DNA of 15,166 bases from Desulfobacteraceae bacterium (GTDB lineage: Bacteria > Desulfobacterota > Desulfobacteria > Desulfobacterales > SG8-13): positions 1-15,166 of the forward strand of contig JARFQH010000381.1 of assembly GCA_029287875.1 (NCBI GenBank). Reading direction: 5' to 3'. Position numbers and translations under genes: made by a program. The notes beneath the pieces were generated by a model. It was not told the origin of the DNA. It saw only the letters and a program-made list of their open reading frames with translations, and made no database searches. Below, piece after piece: positions 6,889 to 14,617 of the stretch. Every line of letters starts with the position of its first letter. The first letter of the stretch is position 1.

Positions 6889-9800
6889 CAGTTCATGGTG
6901 TACAGCCTGTCGTGCAGGCGGCGAGCCCTCAAACAGAAGGCTTCGAGCTTGGCGGTGATAATCTGCGGAAAAGGCGATCCGTCGCTTTCGATAGCCAGGA
7001 AGGGCAATTCGTCGATGTCGGCAAGCACCGTGCGCAACCGTTCATTGTGAGGATCGATGCGCAGCTTGTCACTGCGGTTCATCGTTTCGCAAAGAATCGC
7101 CTCCGAGAGGCGGTTGGGCATACAACCGAAAGGCCCGATGGCAATCACGCCGCAGGCAACATCGACGATTTCCGCAAGGGCACTGCCGATGGTCAAAATG
7201 GCCTCGCCGCCCAAGTCGGGCGACAGATGATGAGATGCCCCGTCGATGATGGTGTCCATCCTGACCGCTTCCGCAGGCACCAGTTGCGAGCCGGCCAGAA
7301 TCGTCTTGATGCGTTTTTCGTAAAAACCTTTGTAGCGGTTGTGCAGTAAAAATTTCAGATACTCCAACAGCGTCGGCTTGCAGTCCGCTCGCCCGGATTT
7401 CACCAGAAAATCGGCATAGAGCATCCATTCGGAAACGGGCGAGCAGATGGTGGCAAATCCCTGTTCGGCCAGTCGTTCCGTCAGGTATTGCCGCGACAGG
7501 GCATCACGGCGAACGAAAATTTCTCCGGCAAGAAAAATTTTCGGAACCGCGACAGGCGGACGTTTGAGTTGAATCCGCCGCAATCGTTCGGCGGTTTTTT
7601 TCAATTGCTCCTCGAGGCGTGTGAAATTACCCTGTCTGAGCTGTTTCATGATCAATTCCAGCTCTTCTTCGAATGCGGTCATGGCCGATGGAACGTCATC
7701 TGCATTGGCAAGCAGCATCGATCGGATGTCTTCCAAAACATCGGAAACCACGATGGCCCACCAGCCGCGACGCTGAAAATCGGTGTCCAGACCGGCGTAA
7801 GCATTCTCCGAGCTCAGGGTGAGCAAGGCCACGTCGGGCAGCTCGAGCCGTTTGATCAGGTTTTCCATAAACACCGAATACTGGCCGAAGCGGCATGGGC
7901 CGCTGCCGCCGGCCATGAAGTAGACCAGCACCTCCTCGGGTTTTTTTTCATTGCGAACGTAGTTCAACAGCGTGCCGGTTGTCAGAATCAGCGGCAGGCA
8001 CTCCTTGCAGCTCGTGTTGGCGCGCCCGGTTTTCAAATCGGCTTCGGTGGCCGGCGGATAGGCCCTGGCATTAAAGCCTTTTCCTTGAAACACCGCGGCT
8101 AGGCATTCGCTCGCCAGGCGGCCCATCGATGGGAAAAGCAGCGTGACTCGCCGGTCCGTCATGTCTAATTTTTCACCTTTTGAGGTAACGACCCGTGCAA
8201 CACCTTTTTCTAAAAGGGTGCGCGCGGCCGTAAATGTCTTTTTAACCGGACCGATGCGATGGGTGGCCATCAGCTTGCGGTAGGCGGCCACAATATCGAG
8301 AAACGCCTCGATGCGTGTTTCGAGGCCGGCGTCGGCCGTGTGGCTGTCGAGTTCCAGCGTTAAAGAGGGTTTGCGTCCCATGATGCTGCGAAAATAACCG
8401 AGCAGAAAAGAATCCGGGCCGCATGAAAAGTTGGTGATGTAGACCGCAAAGAGCTGCGGGTGTTCTTTGACGATCCGGGCGGCTTTTGTGATCAATTGCC
8501 CGATACCCCAATACATGTGGCGCGTGGTTTTTTCATGGTTCAGCGGCAGAAAATCGAGCGGGATCACCGCAACACCCCTTGACGCGAGCTTGTGTGGGAT
8601 GCCCATATGGGCCTCATCGACAAATGCGCTGTAGGGACGGCCAAAGAGAACAACTGCGAATCGATCGGGGTCTTTTTCAATTTCCGCGAGAGTTTGCCGG
8701 CCGACGGCCGTCATTTCGTCGAGATAGCGCTGCTGCCGTTCGAAGGCGACGGAAAACGCCTGTCGGGCCCTGCGGCGTCCGATGCCCATCTGCCGGGCGG
8801 TTTCAATCAACGGACGCCGGGCACCTTCAAGGCCGTGCGTCAGATCGATCAACGGTGTGAGAATCCGGCTGCCCCGCGCCCTCAAAGCGTCAAGCCGTTC
8901 CCTGAAAGTGGCGCGCAGAATATAAGTTTCACCCTGTACGATCGGGCAAACCTGGGAATTCATGCGATTGTCATGCGTCGGAACAGCCCGGAAATGGGGT
9001 AAAAAGAGATACTCCGGCGGCGGCTCCACGTTCAGCAGCGCGTGGAAATATCCGTGGGCCAGTTCGGCCGGGAAACAAAATGCGGCGTTGCGCTGATCGA
9101 TGCCCTGACGGGAATAAGTCGCCGGCAGAACCGGCTCGAGGCCGAGCTGCGCGAAAAAGGACTCGTAAAGCGGATAATAGGTGTTGACCAGGAAGCTGCG
9201 GTTGAAACCGATCCGGCCGTGGTTCTTGGAATCGGGTGTTGTCGCTGTTCGCAGCACAGCACCATTGAACGTCATCCGCTGCCTGAGACGGACCCGATCG
9301 AGTCCGCCGACGTCATAGCTGACCTTGCGCCTCAGGTTGTCATACCGGTTGCAGGCCCCGCCAAACGGGTATGCGCTTCCGTCCAGCTCGATCATCGCGA
9401 TTTCGCAGCGGCGGTCGCATTTTTCCTTGCCGCCCTTACAGGTGAACGTCCGTCCGTATGTCACCGAACGCTCTGCCAGCGTCGCCAGGTCAAATGCTTT
9501 TTTTTGCATCAGGCCGCTGGCCACCCTTTTTTTAACCTCGAGGGCGACGCCGAAAGCCCCCATGAGTCCGGGTTCCGGAGGGACGACGATCGGTTTTCCC
9601 ACGAGGGCCGCCATGGCTAACGGAACGCCCCTGTTGTAGCAGACACCGCCTTGCATGAAGACTTTGTTGCCAACCGGACGGTTCCCCTTGACCCGATTGG
9701 CGTAGTTCATGCAGATGGAATAGACCAGACCGGCCATGATGTCTTCGCGGCCGACGCCTTCGTGGATGGCATTTTTGATGTCGGAAGCAATGAAAGCGGC

Positions 9801-11267
9801 ACATTGATCGTTGAAATTCGGGACGTTTTGCCCCTGAAGCGCGATGTCGGCGATATCCTCCATTCGAACGCCCAGGGTTTCGTAGGCCGACTCTTCAAGA
9901 AAAGATCCGGTACCGGCCGAACAGGCTTCGTTCATCGCGTAATCCGACGGGACCCCGTTGGTGATGTAAGTGTACTTGGCATCCTGCCCGCCGATTTCGA
10001 AAATTGTGTCGACGGCCGGGTCAAAATAAACCGATGCCGTGGCATGGGCGATGATTTCGTTGATCACGCCGTCGGTCAATGCATGCAGTCCGGCAATCTG
10101 GCGTCCGGAACCGCACACGCCCAATCCTTCGATTTCGATCTTTTGCGGATCGACGACCGCCGACATCTGGTCGAGGATTTGGCGATAACACCGCCGTGAG
10201 GCAGTGATCGGATCACCGTTGGTACGCAGGTAAACGGAGGCTAAAATAGCATTGTCTTCTTTGCGGAGCAGGACGGCTTTGGTGGTGGTCGAGCCGACGT
10301 CCAAACCGATGTAGACGCGATCGCCGGCCCGTGGATCTTTCTTTTCAATGCTTTTGAATTCGACCTGGCTGCTGAAGCGGCGCAGGGGCGGCAGCCGGTC
10401 GAAGTATGAGACATCGTGTCTAAAGAGGTCGGCTATTGCGGGCAGGGGCCGGGTCGTGTTTTCCAGTGCCCACAAGGCGGCCCCCAAGGCTTCGAAGTAA
10501 GCAGCCTCCTTGGGGACGATCAGCCCGGGTATCTGCTCCTGCAAGTAGGCGATCATCATTCGATTTTGGGTCGTGCCGCCGACGATCATGATGTTCCGCC
10601 GGTCGACTTTTTTTAATAGCTCCAAAATCTTGTTGGCCATCATTTTACACAAGCCGGCCGTGACTTTCGATTTCGGCACGCCTTTGTTGGTGGCGTGTGT
10701 GCAGTCGGATTTACAGAAGACCGAACAGCGACCGGAGACTTGATAAGGGTCCACGGTCGCGTTCCAGCGGGCAGCCTCTGCCAGGGAAACATCCATCCGC
10801 CGCAGCTGCTGCAGGAAAAATTCTCCGGTACCGGAAGCGCACTTGTTACCGGTGACCACGTTGGAAATCTGGCCCATGCGATCCAGGACGTAGACCATGA
10901 ATGTCTCACCGCCGGCTGACACTACGGCCGGGCAGACGACCGCGGGTGGTTTGACGAAGCGATAGGCATACTCTACGGCTTCGGGTTCGGAAATTGAGCT
11001 GAGATTCAAGAATTGGCGGAATTTTCGGCCGGTGACGGCAATTCGAAGTGTTTGGGAGGGGGCGAGATCGGCCAATACCCGGCGCAACGTCTTTTGGGGA
11101 TCACCACCATGCGGTTGGACTCTCTGAGCAACGATACGGGGTTCGGGGTAAGAAGTGGAGGCCTTGTCGGCACATTTGTTCAATTCCACCGCAACCAGAG
11201 AAATGGTGGATGCGCCGAGACACAGGCCATAAGATCTCATTTTGCCGGAGTCGCAATCGGGATTCAT
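6888..11267 (-). CDS. Giant acyl-CoA dehydratase activase-like fusion (2x BadF, DUF2229, HgdB-like)
   Basis: 1459-aa cytoplasmic protein of the 2-hydroxyacyl-CoA dehydratase activase / benzoyl-CoA reductase ATPase superfamily, whose members couple ATP hydrolysis to low-potential electron transfer through a [4Fe-4S] cluster. The first BadF-type ATPase domain (about 11-270) looks degenerate: CLGAST replaces the DxGST motif and GGE replaces GGQD. It keeps NKCASGTG (Cys143) and adds Cys181, 185 and 189. The second (about 316-582) is intact: GLDVGSTTTK (321-330), IGGQDAK (425-431), and cluster-ligand-like Cys449 (EACSAGTG) and Cys489 (NDQCAAF). A Cys-rich linker follows (610, 617, 621, 639), then a DUF2229-like region (about 685-1000) and an HgdB/dehydratase D-like C-terminus with Cys1087, 1090, 1125 and 1382. 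Start ATG has GGAGGG 5 nt upstream. No dehydratase subunit genes adjoin it. Substrate is unknown; family is sure, domain borders approximate. Confidence 0.93.
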   Translation of the reverse strand: MNPDCDSGKMRSYGLCLGASTISLVAVELNKCADKASTSYPEPRIVAQRVQPHGGDPQKTLRRVLADLAPSQTLRIAVTGRKFRQFLNLSSISEPEAVEYAYRFVKPPAVVCPAVVSAGGETFMVYVLDRMGQISNVVTGNKCASGTGEFFLQQLRRMDVSLAEAARWNATVDPYQVSGRCSVFCKSDCTHATNKGVPKSKVTAGLCKMMANKILELLKKVDRRNIMIVGGTTQNRMMIAYLQEQIPGLIVPKEAAYFEALGAALWALENTTRPLPAIADLFRHDVSYFDRLPPLRRFSSQVEFKSIEKKDPRAGDRVYIGLDVGSTTTKAVLLRKEDNAILASVYLRTNGDPITASRRCYRQILDQMSAVVDPQKIEIEGLGVCGSGRQIAGLHALTDGVINEIIAHATASVYFDPAVDTIFEIGGQDAKYTYITNGVPSDYAMNEACSAGTGSFLEESAYETLGVRMEDIADIALQGQNVPNFNDQCAAFIASDIKNAIHEGVGREDIMAGLVYSICMNYANRVKGNRPVGNKVFMQGGVCYNRGVPLAMAALVGKPIVVPPEPGLMGAFGVALEVKKRVASGLMQKKAFDLATLAERSVTYGRTFTCKGGKEKCDRRCEIAMIELDGSAYPFGGACNRYDNLRRKVSYDVGGLDRVRLRQRMTFNGAVLRTATTPDSKNHGRIGFNRSFLVNTYYPLYESFFAQLGLEPVLPATYSRQGIDQRNAAFCFPAELAHGYFHALLNVEPPPEYLFLPHFRAVPTHDNRMNSQVCPIVQGETYILRATFRERLDALRARGSRILTPLIDLTHGLEGARRPLIETARQMGIGRRRARQAFSVAFERQQRYLDEMTAVGRQTLAEIEKDPDRFAVVLFGRPYSAFVDEAHMGIPHKLASRGVAVIPLDFLPLNHEKTTRHMYWGIGQLITKAARIVKEHPQLFAVYITNFSCGPDSFLLGYFRSIMGRKPSLTLELDSHTADAGLETRIEAFLDIVAAYRKLMATHRIGPVKKTFTAARTLLEKGVARVVTSKGEKLDMTDRRVTLLFPSMGRLASECLAAVFQGKGFNARAYPPATEADLKTGRANTSCKECLPLILTTGTLLNYVRNEKKPEEVLVYFMAGGSGPCRFGQYSVFMENLIKRLELPDVALLTLSSENAYAGLDTDFQRRGWWAIVVSDVLEDIRSMLLANADDVPSAMTAFEEELELIMKQLRQGNFTRLEEQLKKTAERLRRIQLKRPPVAVPKIFLAGEIFVRRDALSRQYLTERLAEQGFATICSPVSEWMLYADFLVKSGRADCKPTLLEYLKFLLHNRYKGFYEKRIKTILAGSQLVPAEAVRMDTIIDGASHHLSPDLGGEAILTIGSALAEIVDVACGVIAIGPFGCMPNRLSEAILCETMNRSDKLRIDPHNERLRTVLADIDELPFLAIESDGSPFPQIITAKLEAFCLRARRLHDRLYTMN

Positions 11268-11357
11268 CGTAACCCTCCATCTCTATGGAAAGCAGCTTCA
11301 AGAAACGTGAAACTGTGGTATAAGACAGTAACGACGAGCCTGGTAAACGAATCCTCT

Positions 11358-11386
11358 TCGATAATCGGAGATACCGTCCATGTCAA
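11358..11386 (-). promoter_or_regulatory. Putative promoter of the activase-transporter operon
   Basis: On the minus strand a perfect TTGACA (11386-11381) is followed after 17 bp by TATCGA (11363-11358), a weaker -10. Transcription would begin near 11351, about 84 nt before the activase start. It lies in the 287-nt gap 11268-11554, which otherwise shows an AT-rich patch (11432-11450) but no ORF, RNA or clear terminator for the PerM-like gene. Confidence 0.35.
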
Positions 11387-11554
11387 AACGACTTGCGGAC
11401 TTGCTCCGAGGTGCTGGGATATCGAATCACGTTTATAAGCATATATAATGATCCCGGTCGCAGAATGCAAACGTTCAGGCACAGGCGGCTGAATCGATCG
11501 ATTGGCGATGTGATGGCGCCCGATCGCACCGGTGACCGCAACGCGGAGCGTTTG

Positions 11555-12649
11555 TCAATTGCTGGGCGCCGGTTCATTTGTTTGGGTTCCCACGACGCGA
11601 CGGTTGAGCAAGGCTTTCATCACCGCGTGAACGAGCGTGGCCAGAGGGATGGCGAAAAAAAGGCCCCAGATCCCCCATAACCCGCCGAACAGCAGCACGG
11701 CCACAATGATCGCTACCGGATGTAGGTTGACGACTTCCGATAGCAGCAGAGGTGCCAGCAGATTGCCGTCGAGCAGCTGAATGATCGCGTAGGCGATCAA
11801 GGCATAGAAAAATTGGTTGCCGAGTCCCCACTGAAAGTAGGCAAACAGAGCCACAGGCAGAAAAATCACCGTCACGCCAACGTAGGGGACCAGGACCGAA
11901 AAGCCGACCATCAGGGAAACCAGCATCGTCAACTGCATGCCCAGCAGCTTGAACGTCACATAGCTGACGCTCCACACAATCAGGATTTCCCAGATTTTCC
12001 CGCGGATATAGTTGCCGAACTGCTGGTTGACCTCGCGCCACACCTGGCTTGCCAGCAGGCGGTTGTCCGGCAGAATATTGGCCAGCCAGCCAAGGATCTT
12101 TTGCTTGTCCTTCACCATGAAAAACACCATCAGGGGCACGAGTATCAGGTAGACCAGGATGGCAATAACCCCCCGTACCGAGGCGATCGACAGCGAAAGG
12201 AGCCGCTTGACAAGAGCGGTCAGTTCAACGCCGATGAAGTCGAGCACCTGCTTGATCTGCGTTTGCGAGACAATATCCGGATATCGTTCGGGCAGACCCA
12301 TCAACTCGTTTTGACCGGCGGCCAGCATCATCGGCAGCTGCTGCACGAGTTGTGCAATCTGGCGTGACAGAAGCGGTAGCAGAAAAATGATCAGCAGCAG
12401 AAGACAGGCTAGAAAGACAAGAAAGACAATCAACACGGACAACATGCGCGGAACCTTGAAGCGGGCCAGACGAACGACCATTCCGTCCAACAGATAGGCG
12501 ATGACGATACTCGCAAATACCGGAATCAGCATGTCGCCGAACACGATGATAAAAACGAATCCGATCACCAGCATGAAGCCGAGAACCAGTATCTGCGGAT
12601 CGGAAAAGTGGCGGTCAATCCAGTCGCGAATCACTTGAAGCATACTCAT
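11555..12649 (-). CDS. perM: PerM-like AI-2E family (DUF20) membrane protein
   Basis: Polytopic inner-membrane protein of 364 aa from ATG-12649 with about 7-8 hydrophobic segments. It follows E. coli PerM closely along its length: the N-terminus MSMLQVIRDWIDRHFSDPQ, AYLLDG, YLILVPLMVFFMVKDK, QVWREVNQQFGNYIRGK, VGFSVLVPYVG, QLLDGNLLAPLLLSEVVNLHP and GGLWGIWGLFFAIPLATL. Family members have been proposed as permeases or exporters (autoinducer-2 for TqsA, Na+/H+ antiport for some); the substrate here is not evident. I chose ATG-12649 because it aligns with the PerM start. A longer frame begins at TTG-12703, but the extra 18 residues are polar and lack a good ribosome-binding site. It is divergent from murJ. 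Confidence 0.9.
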   Translation of the reverse strand: MSMLQVIRDWIDRHFSDPQILVLGFMLVIGFVFIIVFGDMLIPVFASIVIAYLLDGMVVRLARFKVPRMLSVLIVFLVFLACLLLLIIFLLPLLSRQIAQLVQQLPMMLAAGQNELMGLPERYPDIVSQTQIKQVLDFIGVELTALVKRLLSLSIASVRGVIAILVYLILVPLMVFFMVKDKQKILGWLANILPDNRLLASQVWREVNQQFGNYIRGKIWEILIVWSVSYVTFKLLGMQLTMLVSLMVGFSVLVPYVGVTVIFLPVALFAYFQWGLGNQFFYALIAYAIIQLLDGNLLAPLLLSEVVNLHPVAIIVAVLLFGGLWGIWGLFFAIPLATLVHAVMKALLNRRVVGTQTNEPAPSN

Positions 12650-12704
12650 GTCTGACGCAGCTCGGTTGCCTCGTTGCGGCAGCTCCTGTACACGGTTTTT
12701 CAAA

Positions 12705-12798
12705 CGGTGACTGTTACCGATTCCTTACCATATTTTTTTTCGCAGAAGAAATGATATTTAGCGGTTCCGAGGTTGCCGGTTCGACCGGTTTGAAACCG
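12705..12798. promoter_or_regulatory. Three CGGT/ACCG inverted repeats (candidate operators)
   Basis: In the gap between the divergent perM-like and murJ genes are CGGT-N7-ACCG (12705-12719), CCGGT-TCG-ACCGG (12776-12788) and the perfect 13-bp CGGTTTGAAACCG (12786-12798). The last two overlap. The 12786-12798 palindrome is centred ~43 bp before the likely start of the + strand transcript, a usual position for an activator or upstream repressor site. The regulator is unknown. Confidence 0.35.
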
Positions 12799-12819
12799 AT
12801 CTATATTATTGAATTTATG

Positions 12820-12828
12820 TGCTATAAT
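12820..12828 (+). promoter_or_regulatory. Extended -10 promoter (TGCTATAAT) upstream of murJ
   Basis: TGC directly followed by TATAAT is a perfect extended -10 element, which can function without a good -35. None is seen at 16-18 bp. Transcription would start near 12835, leaving an approximately 204-nt leader before murJ. Confidence 0.5.
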
Positions 12829-12834
12829 AACAGT

Positions 12835-13006
12835 CTCCCGGTCGGCGGCGGTAATTTTTGCCTTTTAGCGCAGTTTCTGTTAATAAATCAGTGGTTTGCG
12901 TCATCCCATAGAAGGATCGAAACCGCCACTACAGGGTTGATTCAGCGGGGACGGCCTCCAGAAATCAGCGAAAAGGCCATTTGCCGCCGGCGCCCCGCCG
13001 GTTTTT
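12835..13006 (+). ncRNA. Candidate structured leader or small RNA upstream of murJ
   Basis: About 170 nt are bounded by an extended -10 promoter and a terminator-like hairpin. Inside, GGCCT (12953-12957) and AGGCC (12974-12978) can pair, and CGGCGGC (12843-12849) is complementary to GCCGCCG (12983-12989), which overlaps the terminator stem. I tried to match 6S RNA, SRP RNA, tmRNA, RNase P and common riboswitches and recognised none. The + strand frame open across it does not look like a protein. It could be a murJ attenuator or a free small RNA. Confidence 0.3.
12987..13006 (+). terminator. Terminator-like hairpin 32 nt before murJ
   Basis: CCGGCG (12987-12992), loop CCC, CGCCGG (12996-13001), followed by five T's (13002-13006). 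The stem is short but all GC. Since the only + strand gene downstream is murJ, this hairpin would either end a small RNA or attenuate murJ transcription. Confidence 0.45.
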
Positions 13007-13038
13007 AAATACGGCCCCGAAGAACGGCGACATCAGCG

Positions 13039-14604
13039 ATGTCTTATTCGATTAAAAAAAAAGTCGGGATCGCTTCGCTCATCATGATGGCATCAGTCTT
13101 GTTGAGCCGTTTGATCGGACTGGTCCGAGAGATGGTCATCGCCTACATCGGCGGCGCCAGCGGCGCGGTCGATGCCTACCAGCTGGCTTTTTTCATCCCT
13201 GAAATCCTGAATCACATTGTTGCCAGTGGCTTTTTGTCGATCACATTTATTCCGCTTTTCTCCCGGTATCTTGCCAAAGACGATGAGGCCGAAGGCTGGC
13301 ATGTTTTCTCCCTCGTTTTGACGGTGGTTGGAAGCTTTCTACTGGTTTTTATCCTGATCGCCTGTCTCTTTGCACCGCAATTGATCGACCTCGTTGCGCA
13401 TGGGCGCCCAGATCCTGCTTTTAAGATCCAGGTGGTCAGAATGACCCGGATCATCATGCCGGCCCAATTTTTCTTTTTTGCCGGCGGCCTTCTGATGGCG
13501 GTCCAGTTTGCCAGGGAAAAATTTGCGATACCGGCCCTAGCGCCGATTTTATACAATTTCGGCATCATCTTCTGCGGTGTCGTCCTGGGCCCCAAGAAGG
13601 GAATGGAGGGTTTTTCATGGGGTGTTATGGCGGGAGCCTTCATCGGTAATTTCGCCCTGCAATGGTGGGGCGCCCGCCGCGTGGGGCTGAGTTTCCGCCC
13701 TTGTTTCGATTTGCGGCATCCGGATGTGAAAAGATATGTCATTCTCACGCTGCCGCTGATGGTGGGGCTAACGATGATGTTTTCGATGGAAATCTTTATC
13801 CGTTATTTCGGGGCCTATCTGGCGCCCGGTGGGATCGCCGCTCTGAATTACAGCCGCACGATTCTTCTCATCCCGGTCGGCCTGTTCGGTCAGGCCGTCG
13901 GTGTGGCCTCGTATCCGTTCATGGCGCGTCTGGTCGCCGAAAACAAGATGCTGGAAATGAACAAACTGATGAACGGGGCCCTGCGTTATCTGGCCTTGGT
14001 GATTCCCCTATCGGTCTTGCTCATGGTTCTCAGGCATGAAATCGTTCACCTTCTTTTCGAGCGTGGCCGTTTTGACGCCCAGGCAACCGCACTGACCGCT
14101 CACATCCTCCTTTACCTGCTGCCGGGCGCCTTTGCCCTTTCAGCCTACACGGTCGTGGTCAGGGGGTACTATGCGATTCAAAACACCTGGTTTCCGGCGG
14201 TTTTTGGAACCATCGCCGTTTTGTGCAGTCTGCCGATTTATTGGTATGGCCTGAAACTGATCGGTGCGGGCGGGATCGCACTGGCCGTATCGCTGTCCTC
14301 TGTCTTCCAACTGGGGATACTCTACGCGTTATGGAATAAAAGGAGCCGTAACCACGGCAGCCGAGAGGTGTACTCTTTTTATCTTTTCATGCTTCTTTTA
14401 AGCGGCTTGCTGGGGATCGGGCTGGAATGGTTCAAGGATTTTCTGCAGGGTTGGTTCGACGGCGCGACCTTTACGGGCAACCTGGCGATCGCATTGATTG
14501 TCGGCTCCGTTTTTACAGCTGTTCTGTTCGGAATCGGACGCATGGTACACATAAGAGAAATCGATGACCTCTTTAAGAAAATCCGGCTATCTTTAATACG
14601 GTGA
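13039..14604 (+). CDS. murJ: MurJ/MviN-family lipid II flippase
   Basis: 521-aa inner-membrane protein of the MOP superfamily with about 14 membrane segments. MurJ flips lipid II to the periplasmic side for peptidoglycan synthesis. The N-terminus SRLIGLVREMVIAY matches E. coli SRVLGFARDAIVAR, so Arg24 and Arg30 correspond to essential Arg18 and Arg24, and Asp45 to Asp39. YSRTILLIPVGLFGQAVG (about 274-291) matches the segment carrying Arg270. The E. coli LLRR (Arg52/53) is replaced by ILNH (Asn58/His59), so a cavity arginine is missing; a paralogous flippase for another lipid-linked substrate is possible. ATG-13039 is the first start fitting the family, but its ribosome-binding site is weak. 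A long leader with a terminator-like hairpin precedes it. No terminator is visible after the stop, and a convergent gene ends 13 nt further on. Confidence 0.9.
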   Translation: MSYSIKKKVGIASLIMMASVLLSRLIGLVREMVIAYIGGASGAVDAYQLAFFIPEILNHIVASGFLSITFIPLFSRYLAKDDEAEGWHVFSLVLTVVGSFLLVFILIACLFAPQLIDLVAHGRPDPAFKIQVVRMTRIIMPAQFFFFAGGLLMAVQFAREKFAIPALAPILYNFGIIFCGVVLGPKKGMEGFSWGVMAGAFIGNFALQWWGARRVGLSFRPCFDLRHPDVKRYVILTLPLMVGLTMMFSMEIFIRYFGAYLAPGGIAALNYSRTILLIPVGLFGQAVGVASYPFMARLVAENKMLEMNKLMNGALRYLALVIPLSVLLMVLRHEIVHLLFERGRFDAQATALTAHILLYLLPGAFALSAYTVVVRGYYAIQNTWFPAVFGTIAVLCSLPIYWYGLKLIGAGGIALAVSLSSVFQLGILYALWNKRSRNHGSREVYSFYLFMLLLSGLLGIGLEWFKDFLQGWFDGATFTGNLAIALIVGSVFTAVLFGIGRMVHIREIDDLFKKIRLSLIR

Positions 14605-14617
14605 GCGGTCCTGACGT

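Noticed and set aside
7488..10199. Long + strand open frames (7488-8102, 9042-9620, 9651-10199) opposite the activase gene
   Set aside because: They lie antisense to a continuous, clearly recognisable 1459-residue protein and look like its codon-bias shadows.
12894..12923. 30-nt stretch starting GTTTGCG and ending GATCGAAAC that resembles a CRISPR repeat
   Set aside because: Only one copy exists, with no second repeat at spacer distance and no cas genes in the window.
12751..13008. 85-codon + strand open frame between perM-like and murJ genes
   Set aside because: No ribosome-binding site, no recognisable protein features, and it spans the promoter and terminator-like hairpin.
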